25,503 nt of DNA from Rhizophagus sp. LPA8_4_AMF (Eukaryota > Glomeromycota > Glomeromycetes > Glomerales > Glomeraceae). Position 1 is the stretch's first letter; each line of letters starts with the position of its first letter. Below the pieces are notes generated by a model that did no database searches, was not told the DNA's origin, and was given only the letters and a program-made list of their open reading frames with translations. The position numbers and the translations under genes were made by a program. The stretch lies in the NCBI GenBank assembly GCA_021464525.1, contig JADRCO010000852.1, positions 1 to 25,503 on the forward strand, given 5' to 3'. This document shows, one piece after another, positions 10,654-19,504 of the stretch.

Positions 10654-11674
10654 TTAATGATATATCATAACTATTCCACTAACAAACATAATAAATAAAG
10701 TTACACCAATCACTTTATATATATATATCCATCCAATATATAAAGTTATACCGGAACTCATGGAAATTTGGGTTGGTAATGATTTGGATGTAATATTATC
10801 TGCAAGAGAATTGGTGGTTGAAGACGTTCCAGAAGGAGTATTTGTGGCTAAAATATTTGAAGATGTAAAAGTAACTATACTATCATTATTATTTTGCGGA
10901 TTATTATTATTTAGAACTTCTTTTGGATTATCATTTGTTGGATTATTATTTTGAGTATTCGTTGAATTACTATCAAATAGAGCATTTTTTGGATTGTTAT
11001 CACTGAGAGTATTTGTTGGAGTTTTGCCACTTTGACTATTTGTTGGAGTTTTGCCACTTTGACTATTCGTTGGATTGTTACCACCTTGATCATTTGTTGG
11101 ATTTTTGCCATCTTGATTATTTGTAGGATTTTTGCCACCTTGAACATTTGTTGGATTTTTGCCACTTTGAACATTTGTTGGATTTTTGCCACTTTGAACA
11201 TTTGTTGGATTGTTACCACCTTGATCGTTTGTTGGATTATTTGTTGAACCCCTTGTAAAACAAATATATGGATTTGGATAAATCAAAATAAAGAAAGAGA
11301 AGAGAATATAAAGGAGGTACTTACGTAGAAGGATTGTTTTTAGGTAAAAAGGTATGATCGGAACCTCCAGAGGGAGGTGGTGATCCGGTTTCATTCCTTG
11401 AATTTAAAAAAATAAAAAAAATAAATAAAATATAATAAAATAAAATAACAAAATTTTTCAGTAGGAAAAATTATTTTATATAAAATAAAATATATATATA
11501 TATTCATCTTAATTTTGCTTACGGATTTTTACTTAATCTAGATGAATTATTATCATTATCGTTTTCGTTTTCGTCGTTCATAAAATCTTTATCATCATCT
11601 TCATGACGAAAAGAGACTACCAACAAAAATGAATTTAAAATTACAAAACAAATTAAAAATTTAAAATATTTCAT
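10654..11674 (-). CDS. repeat-containing Asn/Pro/Thr-rich surface protein, three exons
   Basis: Minus-strand exons 11674-11523, 11396-11325 and 11251-10654 join in frame to 273 residues. The introns (126 and 73 bp) have GTAAGC and GTAAGT donors and CAAG acceptors; an uninterrupted open frame also runs through intron 2, but its start lies in exon 2 out of step with exon 1. Residues 1-20 are a signal peptide (KYFKFLICFVILNSFLLVV). Residues 22-42 are Asp/Glu/Asn-rich and the next segment is Gly/Pro/Ser-rich. From residue 80 come about eleven 9-residue repeats, NPTN-x-Q-x-G-K. A Ser/Thr/Asn-rich stalk follows, then a hydrophobic C-terminus (about 242-273) that could be a membrane span or GPI signal. 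This layout suits a wall or surface protein. Most NPT triplets have Pro at position 2, which blocks N-glycosylation, so O-glycosylation of Thr is more likely. Function is unknown. Confidence 0.8.
10951..11238 (-). repeat. 27-bp coding minisatellite
   Basis: About eleven 27-bp units encode NPTN(V/D/N/S)Q(S/G/D)G(K/N). The central units are nearly identical (GKNPTNVQS repeated); the last three on the C-terminal side have drifted (TPTNTLSDN, NPKNALFDS, NSTNTQ). Because 27 is a multiple of three and the unit lacks stops, other frames on both strands also stay open here; these are shadows. Confidence 0.9.
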
Positions 11675-12102
11675 TATTTATTTGTTTTCCCTTTTTTTTA
11701 AAAAATAATAATAATAATAATAATCATAATAAAGAAGAGGAAAAAGTAATTTAATACCAATTTAATCTTATTAATCTTGTTTTTTATTTATTATTATTAC
11801 CATTTGTGGCTTGATATAAATCTATAATAAACCTTTTACGGAAATTTGTTGTGGCTTTTATATTGTTCCGTGATTTAAAATAGAAATATATATAATTTAA
11901 CCAAGCCTTCGATAAAATTATGTGTGTAAGGCTTAGTCATAGATCAAGGTTATTTTGATGATTTAATTATATATATTTTTGCTTATGAACAGTATATATC
12001 ACAACTTGTGGTATTTTACGAGTGAACACAAAAATCTTTCTCGGTTCAGTGCGGTTCATTACAAATGGACTGCTATCTTCTTCTGAAGGAACTTCTAATC
12101 TA
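11675..12102. other. upstream region of the repeat protein, with microsatellite and hairpin
   Basis: An (AAT)n run lies at about 11705-11724. An imperfect inverted repeat spans 11885-11976: outer arms ATATATAATTTAA and TTAATTATATAT, inner arms AAGCCTT (11903-11909) and AAGGCTT (11928-11934). No gene is seen. Confidence 0.45.
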
Positions 12103-12128
12103 ATACAGTCAGCTCTCAATATAACGAA
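12103..12128. repeat. possible pogo/Tc1-like transposon end
   Basis: TACAGTCAGCTCTCAATATA followed by ACGAAT resembles the CAGT...CTC...TATAACGA terminal repeats of pogo/Tigger-type elements. A partner end is not clear; GTCTTATAGTGACAGCCAAC near 12257-12276 is only a weak match. Treat it as a candidate solo end. Confidence 0.25.
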
Positions 12129-12859
12129 TCCTCCAGTTTTCATCTTACTAAATTGAGAATACTGTATAATGAAGAACTTTTAAAAGAATTTAATTGGTTA
12201 TTAATTATAATGATAAATTTCGAGTCGATGTATGATTTCTAGCGACATAAATTTGCGTCTTATAGTGACAGCCAACGAAAATATATCAAAATTATAATCA
12301 GGCCAACCCAAATAATGCATGTAATATATATAGAATTAACAGGAACAAATGCTATTATGTACTTTCTATACTACGGATGGAAAATTTAGACTATAATAAA
12401 GACGAGATCTCAACCACAAAGTGGATTTTATTGGTGTATATTAAAGAATACACCATAATACGTGATTAGGTTCTATAATAGTTTGTGAAATTTCAATACT
12501 ATCTCATGATTCTCATGTCGCACAGCCCCATTGTGATCGTCTCAGCGGGAATATAGTACCGCGTAGTGTCCGTAGTGTCCTCGTTGCAATATAAAGTCTG
12601 GATCGGGTATACAAGCACAATTCTGCCACATTACACAAGAAAATCAAACTTTATATACAACATTTAATTATTTGTAACTTAAGACAAATAATTATTTTAG
12701 ATATGTTTACGAAAAAAAAATTCTATATGACATAAATGAATATATAATACATAATAGATGGACACTTTATAAGTATTAATCTTGTGTAAATTCTGAGATA
12801 GAGCGGGGAATGAATAAACTCTACGAAACTTATTAATTGGTCATATATTACATTAGTCT
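12129..12859. other. intergenic DNA
   Basis: No gene is supported. A perfect 8-bp hairpin, TGGTGTAT / ATACACCA, lies at 12432-12455. A short tandem GTAGTGTCC duplication lies at about 12564-12582. Confidence 0.4.
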
Positions 12860-13487
12860 TCTCCATTTTTGAAGTGAATTATCATTCATCACCGCATTTG
12901 ACATTGAAGTGGCCAATGCGTTGTCATCACCTGTTCCTAAAATTTCTTTAAATCATTCACATCATTCAAGCATTCAATTGTGCGTACTAGGTTGTTCATA
13001 ACGCAGAAGAAATTGACGAATGTTAGCTAATGCATCTAACACTGTTCGTCTCCCATTTGGTTCTACTAGTAAATCTAAGCTATTACGCTTACCATTCTTT
13101 GGCCATCTTTTATAATTTCCGTTTTCGGTAAACTACGTCTAATTCATTCCAGGTCCTGTATCAAATGATCCGTATAAATTCGCAGTCCTGATTTTTTCCG
13201 CTTATAGTACCAGTACTATAGATAATCGAATGTGAAAATTGGCTATATATATAGATGAGAAATTTTTCATGTCTAACATGCAAAATTTAATTTTATCAGA
13301 CGTCATTACTATACAAGTTATACATACTTTCATCAAGGGAGGATCCTAGATTTTGATTCGATTTTTTGCTGTAACGATTGATAAACTTTATGAATTTCGG
13401 CGCGTGCAATTGATTTAGTATTATGGAAAGAATTTTTATTTTTTGTGATACTGAAGTACGATTATTCCACACTTTGACAATCCCCAA
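12860..13487 (-). pseudogene. unrecognised minus-strand relic
   Basis: Two coding-like blocks lie on the minus strand. 13296-13487 reads VSQKIKILSIILNQLHAPKF then FINRYSKKSNQNLGSSLDES, without an ATG. 12860-13110 reads KRNSLDLLVEPNGRRTVLDA then LANIRQFLLRYEQPSTHN, three in-frame TGA stops, and FKEILGTGDDNALATSMSNA. Residue make-up looks protein-derived. I do not recognise the family, and the two blocks may belong to one former gene or two. Confidence 0.4.
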
Positions 13488-13628
13488 AAGATATCGCGTT
13501 ACCTCTACGAGGTGACCGATATTTTAGATATTTTACACCCAACCAAGAACTATTTATTATTTATTTTTCAAGAATAAGTAATTCTTTATTTATTATATAT
13601 AATAAAATAGATTTTACATATAAAATTA

Positions 13629-15302
13629 TTAATACATATCATTTATAAATTCACGTACTTCAATATTTAAATCATAATAATTTTGAACTATAATATTATG
13701 TAATTTAAATTCCTTTACTTCATCTTTCAAAGAAAACAAGTCATCATCTTCAATAGAAGTTTGAATAAAAAAATATTCTAAAAAAGCAAAATATTTGATT
13801 TTTTTCTTTTTCATGATATATTCCTTTATATAAGGTAAAATATTCTTTTTTTCTGATTCTTCTCGTTTCCCATTTCTAATATTTTTGATTAATAATTTCT
13901 TAATAAAAGTGATTTGTGAATTTTTCAAAAAAATTTCAAAATCTTTTGTATTGATTTCAAGAGATAAACTTAAAAATTCTAATTTAGGAGGAAGAATTTG
14001 CCCTAAATTTTGTAATACAATTGATCCAAGTTTATCATCATAATGACTTTCAATAGCGAGATAATTAAGACTTAATTCAACTTGTTTAACTAAATGAAAT
14101 ATTTTATAAATAATTTGATCATCAAATCCAGAGAATTTTAAAAATTTGATTTTTGAATTACAATATTTTATGGATAATTCCAATATTTCTTGTATTAATT
14201 CATCTTCAAGTCCAAAATTTTCCAAATAATCACCAGATTTTTGTAATAATAATTGTAGTGGTTCAATTAATGGTTCATTCATAAATAAAGATTTCAATTT
14301 AAATGGTTTAGTCAAATTAGAAATTTGTTGAATAAAATTACTAGAATCTAAAGAATAACAATAAAGAATATGAATAGATTCCAAAACATTTAATTGATCA
14401 AGTACTTCATTTAAAATAACTATATCTTTAAAACTAACATGATAAAATATAATTGTCCTTAAACTATTTATACAATTAGGATTCTTTAAAGATAATAATG
14501 AATGATATAAAGGAAGATCATTAAAGCATAACGAAATTTTTTTTAGATTTTGTTGTGAATCAATAATCTGGGATAAATTTTTTTCAGTTGATGTGTAATA
14601 ATACCAAGGAAATAGAAAATAAAGTGATGTAATAGAATTGCAATTAGAATAAAGAAATATCATAAATTTTGTTATATTATCATTTGCTGGATCAAAATCG
14701 AGTGTTAAATTTCCAATATTACGAATGAAATTTGGATTTTGTAAAATTAATTCAAAAGTATCATTAAAATATTCTAAATCATTATCAATAAGCATCGTAA
14801 CTTCAAGAGTATTTATATTTGCTTCTTTTTCAATAAATAATCGAAATAATGATCTATATATCATTTTTGTATATCTTAAAGATTTTTGATCAACGTTTTC
14901 TCGTACAAAAATGTTGGAAAATTGCTCTTTAACTGTTGAAATCCTAACAGCTGCAACCCACTTTTCAATAGAATCACTAATTTTACGAGTATCTAAATGT
15001 TGAATAAAACTAGAATAATTAAATAATGTACTTGAAGGAAATGAATCATTACTAATTCCATATTCATTTAATTGTGATCTATCATAATCATTTAAATTAT
15101 ATAAATAAACTTCAATATAACGATAATTTTTAGGATATCTCAATGAAAATGGATTTTCCCATAGTAATTTAATTGCCAAACGACACCATATTCTATTAAC
15201 TAAGATACATGAATGTAATGTTGAAAAGTCATTCTGAAAATATTGTATAATTTCATTTATTATTTCAGGTAAATCTCTTAAAAATATTTTCGTACATGTC
15301 AT
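13629..15302 (-). CDS. F-box / leucine-rich protein, 557 residues, intronless
   Basis: A single uninterrupted frame starts at ATG 15302 (MTCTKIFLRDLPEIINEII) and ends FINDMY. Residues about 8-52 match the F-box pattern: LPEI, hydrophobic helix, LHSCILVNRIWCRLAI, LLWENPF. The F-box binds SKP1 in SCF ubiquitin ligases. The rest is rich in Leu/Ile/Asn with irregular leucine-repeat-like strands (NIGNLTLDFD, SITSLYFLF, NLKKISLCF, SLRTIIFYHV, VLESIHILYC), expected to hold a substrate; the target is unknown. The paralogue at 19505-21163 is about 80% identical over the first 120 residues. The leader is pyrimidine-rich on the coding strand, with a TATA-like ATAAATAAA about 40 bp before the ATG and a box at 15392-15423 shared with the paralogue. 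Large same-strand F-box families are typical of these fungi. Confidence 0.92.
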   Translation of the reverse strand: MTCTKIFLRDLPEIINEIIQYFQNDFSTLHSCILVNRIWCRLAIKLLWENPFSLRYPKNYRYIEVYLYNLNDYDRSQLNEYGISNDSFPSSTLFNYSSFIQHLDTRKISDSIEKWVAAVRISTVKEQFSNIFVRENVDQKSLRYTKMIYRSLFRLFIEKEANINTLEVTMLIDNDLEYFNDTFELILQNPNFIRNIGNLTLDFDPANDNITKFMIFLYSNCNSITSLYFLFPWYYYTSTEKNLSQIIDSQQNLKKISLCFNDLPLYHSLLSLKNPNCINSLRTIIFYHVSFKDIVILNEVLDQLNVLESIHILYCYSLDSSNFIQQISNLTKPFKLKSLFMNEPLIEPLQLLLQKSGDYLENFGLEDELIQEILELSIKYCNSKIKFLKFSGFDDQIIYKIFHLVKQVELSLNYLAIESHYDDKLGSIVLQNLGQILPPKLEFLSLSLEINTKDFEIFLKNSQITFIKKLLIKNIRNGKREESEKKNILPYIKEYIMKKKKIKYFAFLEYFFIQTSIEDDDLFSLKDEVKEFKLHNIIVQNYYDLNIEVREFINDMY

Positions 15303-15391
15303 AGTGTTAAACGAAAAAGAAAAAAAAGGAGTTTACAATTTTTTTTTTATTTATGCCGAAAGAGGTTATGTATACCTTTTTTTCGGAGATC

Positions 15392-15423
15392 ATATTGTCG
15401 TACAAAATTCACGTTGATCATTT
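15392..15423 (-). promoter_or_regulatory. conserved upstream box of F-box gene 1
   Basis: This 32-bp segment differs from 21266-21297 at only three positions, while the sequence between box and ATG has drifted and changed length. It lies about 90-120 bp upstream of the ATG. The core on the plus strand is ACGTTGATCATTT, or GCGTTGATCATTT in the other copy. It may be a promoter element or simply well-preserved duplicated DNA. Confidence 0.45.
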
Positions 15424-16965
15424 AATGTGTGGCTTACGACATGCATCAATGAATAACGTAGGACATGTATATCACTCCCTAGTCATAATAAATAAAAGAG
15501 TATATTAGTACAGTACGGTAATACAAATTAGTACGAACGCCCAAAAAATATTTTAATTTTCTGTAATCAGACAGACCTTTAAAAATAAATTTTGATTTTC
15601 CGTGCTAGTAATTTTACATCGAACATCATGTGATCAAATAATATACTATGACTTATTTTCTTTTTTTTTGACTGAAAAAATTGTTTTTCAGATCGCTTAT
15701 CCCTGAGCCTTTTGTTTTGAATGCTAATTACAAAAATAAATTAAAGCATTATTCACTTTCTCGTAATGTGTGTCCTTACTGTTCTTGGCGGAAAAAGTTT
15801 AATTTGGTTTAATATTTTCTCTTTTCTTTCTTGGAGTTGCGTTAGATTGGAGGATTTGGTAATATATTTTTATTCATTATTCATTTCTCACTTAAATAAT
15901 CTCAACACAATTAGCAAGTTATAATATTTAATTACTCTAGGAAGTGGTCAGAGTTGGGTTTTCAGTTTGGATTTTTGCTTCAGTTTTCTCTATTGTTTTA
16001 TAAAGTCTTCAAAAATAATTCCTCATAGAAGAAATAACTTCTGCCAATTCGACCAACCAAAAGACAAATGAATAATTGACAATTCAAGCTGAGCAGCCTG
16101 CTAAAAGCTGATGTGATACGAAAGTTCAAAGCTAAACAAAATTTAAAGTTGTACGAAATATTTTAAACTTTCGTACGTACTAGTATAATTTTTATTAGAT
16201 TTTGTAAACGTATGTACTATCATAATATAAGGGCGTACGTCCGAACTTGCATCAACGTATAGTACTATTTTACATACTACCTGTAAAAAAAACGCTTTTT
16301 CGTCATGTATCGCTTTTCGTCGTGTCACAGATTTCCTACTGGAAAACCAACTTCCGCAAGTATAATTTTGTTAAACTAATTTAGTAATTTGGACATTATA
16401 TCATGTAGTATTCTCTTATTTTTTCTAGGTTTCAGGCGGGAAGCCTAAAGCGTTGTTTAATTATGTAATTATGGTGTAATCTTATCTTGCTGTAGCTAAT
16501 AAAAAATGACGTACGTGATTATATTTGTCCGAAGTTATGATAAGAATTATAACGTATCGCCCGAAGTTATGATCATAAATTTAAAAAACAAATTCATGTG
16601 ACATTTAAATTATTTACATTTATTAGAGTTTGAGTTTATCACTTTGCCAAGTGCCAACCCCTCTCTGCTTAATGCAAATTTCCTTATAAAAATTAAGAAT
16701 GGACGAGTTGCAAAAAAAAACAAAAGATTTTTTATGATTTTATTGAAGCGAAGTATGCATATTTTTTATCAAAATTTTGGTATAGTAATTAATGTGGATA
16801 TTGATGATAAATTAATATCATCTTGAATTTGTATTTTTGTTGAGTAGAAAATAATTAAATATTAATACCATAATTGTGAAAAATGATTACTACATCCTGG
16901 ATACCTCGCTTTTATTTATAAATAAATAAATGATATTTAGAAAATAAATTATATATATATATATA
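15424..16965. other. intergenic DNA between F-box copies
   Basis: No intact gene is seen. A coding-like run on the plus strand near 16029-16080 (EEITSANSTNQKTNE) is broken by stops. An inverted repeat has TACGAAAGTT at 16117-16126 and AACTTTCGTA at 16166-16175. CCGAAGTTATGAT occurs twice, at about 16530 and 16561. Confidence 0.4.
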
Positions 16966-17072
16966 AAAGTTAATGACTAGTACATTCCATTTATATATAT
17001 TCATAAATTTCAATATTTAAATCATTATCTTTTACTTCATCTTCCAAAGAAACAAGTTACCATTGTCAAAAT
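16966..17072 (-). pseudogene. 3' fragment of a third F-box gene
   Basis: The sequence matches the 3' end of the F-box gene at 19505-21163, including the bases around its stop codon (ACTAGTACATT) and the part encoding LFSLEDEVKEF and the C-terminus. Compared with that gene it lacks 33 bp (11 codons) after ATCATTAT and one A in the GAAAACAAG run, which shifts the frame. Similarity stops near 17072. It is a truncated, non-functional copy on the same strand as the intact pair. Confidence 0.8.
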
Positions 17073-17666
17073 GGTATCGCCACCCCTATTACATGATTTT
17101 GAAAATAACATTTGATTGGCTAGATATTATGCGTCACATGATATATTTTATACAACATTACAAATAAAACTGAAAAATAATTTTCATGTATTCCTATAAA
17201 ACAAAGCCTTAAATGAATATACTGTAACTAGCATCATATTTTTGCGTACATAACTAATTTTTTTTTGATTTTAAAATTTGTGGTATTTCATGTTATTAAT
17301 GCTCAAACGGCTGTACGTCTGTAACATGATCTTACAGCCTTGTTTTTATACAATAAGGCGAAGCTGTCATTATGAAATAGAATTATAGGAGACGAAATTC
17401 ATAAGAGCAATTTTATCTAATCAATGACAGCAATTAATGACACCAAATGAGTGAAAAAATAAGAATAACTAAAATCAAGATCAACGAAATCAAAAACATC
17501 ACAAAATCCGAACAAAATAAAATTAAAGCTCAAAGAATAAAGAGAATGAAGCGAAAAAATTAAATAAATTCCAAAAATAAAGAAAAGAACGAAATTATAA
17601 CCTAAATAAATAAAGAAAACAGATGGAAAAATGAAATCAAAGCCCAGGAAAGATAATTAAAAAAGG
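17073..17666. other. intergenic DNA, becoming A-rich
   Basis: After the F-box fragment the first words, TCGCCACCCCTATTA, resemble the TCGCCACCTGACCCCTATA at the right end of the element at 17667-18103, which may mark another, damaged repeat. From about 17395 the plus strand is A-rich and poor in T. No gene is seen. Confidence 0.4.
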
Positions 17667-18103
17667 GCCCAGAAATATATATACAGGGGTAGGGTACACA
17701 GATGCGTCGCCATCATAGTGGAATTAGACGGAGTAAAGTTTTGATTTCCGTACAATTTAAGATTTTTTCGTCGTATTTTTTTATCAAAGTTTTTTATATC
17801 TAAAAAATTAGTTACGTATTTTTGGCCAATCTTATATAATTATATAATATATTAGTGAAAAAATGGTAAAATAGGATAAAATTTTATTTTTTTCACATTA
17901 GTATTTGGTTTTATAAATAATATAGAAGCCATGATAAAATAATTAATATGAACTTGATGTCTGGAATTTTATTTGCGTATTTTTGCAGGATTTTCAATAT
18001 CAGATGTCAATTATGCGTACTACTCATATAAAAAGTCTCTGCGTACAGCTCATTGTAAAATTTTTTCGCCACCTGACCCCTATATATATATTTCTGGGTC
18101 CTA
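17667..18103. mobile_element. non-autonomous terminal-inverted-repeat element, about 437 bp
   Basis: The left end GGCCCAGAAATATATATAC followed by AGGGGT (17667-17691) and the right end ACCCCTATATATATATTTCT followed by GGGTCC (18077-18102) are imperfect inverted repeats of about 25 bp with two mismatches. A TCGCCA motif lies inside each end (about 17708 and 18066). No protein is encoded. A target duplication is not clear, so the superfamily is open. The interior is T-rich, unlike the A-rich DNA on both sides, which fits insertion into it. Confidence 0.6.
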
Positions 18104-19504
18104 TTGAAACCAAAAATAGAAATAACATGCTCCAAGTGTAGATAAAATAAAGATCGACCAAGAGAAAGTAAAAACCTGACAAGAAATACCTCTTCCTCTT
18201 CTTCTTGTTCCTCATTTCTAACTTCCCAATAGTGAAAAAAGAAAAAGGACTAGTTAGTGAAATCCCAAAGACCCAAAGTGTTTAAATACTGAAAACTTAC
18301 TGTTCACTAGGTAGAATTCCGAATTAGAAGCTTGAAAAAATATAAAAAGTAAAGAAAAAGTGGTTAACTGAGGAATAAAATATAACAAAAAAAATACAAG
18401 TCAATCAATACAAGTTAACAAAAGAAACAATGCCAAAAATAAAACTTGCCAGATCTCAAGTCAAAAAAGAACCACCTAAAAAAAAGAAGAGTCAGTTAAC
18501 GAAAAGAAATGCATACAACACTAAAGAAACATATGAAAAAAGATTTTCAAATAAACAAAAAAACATTAGTCACTGAAAAGTTTAGCTCGAACCACGTGAT
18601 CGATAGGTGGAGGACTTTTTCAAATAATAACTCTAAAAAATAGAGTAATTATTTAACAATTATAATATATTAAATAATAAATCAAAAAGTATTTAAATTT
18701 TTCATATGAATAATTAGATATTATTTCTTCTACATGTTTCCATAAAATACGTCAAAAATCAATTACTAATATAACAAGTCCTTTTAATTTATTAGGATAA
18801 ACTTTATACTTTGTAGAGTTCTAGAGTATTTGCAACAAGAATGTCAAGTTAAGTCAAAGTGTTAAGATTTGGAATGCAGCAACTGTAATTTTGGTATATA
18901 TAATGTTTCACAGTATATTGTACTTCAAATTCATCTGGTATATTATCAGCTGGATAGGGTCAATTGGATAATATTGTATACAATAAATTTGCCTTTAGTC
19001 AATAGATCTTCCTTTATGATATTTTCTTTAAAATAACTTAATTTCTGATTTAGTTAAGTTGTAATCCTGTAAAAAAAGTCAATCCGTTTTTTATATTCCA
19101 TCTTTTTTTCCGTAAAAGGCCCATATTTCCAGAATTAATAACCTTATATCATGGAATTTATCAAATTATTTATGTTTTCCGTAAATGGAACGGAGTTTTT
19201 ACAGAAATAACGGATAAAATTTTTCATAGGGAATAAGGCATACAAATTAAAATAATAATAAATCACCGATTGTTCACTGGTTTTATAGTTCAAGTTCATT
19301 AAGCAGTGAATTATAATAACTTCAAAGAGACACATACTATGAAGTATTCCAATTATATGCAAAAGGCAGGTTATATATTTATTAAAATATAACTTTATTT
19401 AATTATTGATATATTTACAATTAGAATACCTATCTCATATAAAGACAAATTTTTAGTAAAGTCAAATGACTAAAAAATTATAACTATATATTTAAAGATA
19501 ATAA
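18104..19504. other. A-rich then AT-rich intergenic DNA
   Basis: Up to about 18580 the plus strand remains strongly A-rich with few T, as at 17395-17660. A 48-codon lysine-rich open frame at 18430-18576 is probably chance in this composition. At 18830-19000 a weak minus-strand coding-like run occurs (ADNIPDEFEVQYTVKHYIYQ). No gene is supported. Confidence 0.4.

Noticed and set aside
10911-11247. Long open frames in other frames and on the plus strand across the 27-bp repeats
   Set aside because: They are shadows created by a stop-free 27-bp repeat; only the minus-strand frame with signal peptide and clean splice sites makes sense.
10654-11394. Unspliced 246-residue reading of the repeat protein with an internal hydrophobic segment
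   Set aside because: That start uses a frame that reads through the GTAAGT...ACAAG intron at 11324-11252; the three-exon model gives a signal peptide and consistent phases.
18430-18576. 48-codon lysine-rich open frame beginning MPKIKLARSQVKKEPPKKKK
   Set aside because: It lies in an A-rich tract where Lys codons and open frames are expected by chance; no homology is recognised.
19144-19362. 72-residue minus-strand open frame
   Set aside because: No recognisable motif, and composition matches AT-rich intergenic DNA.
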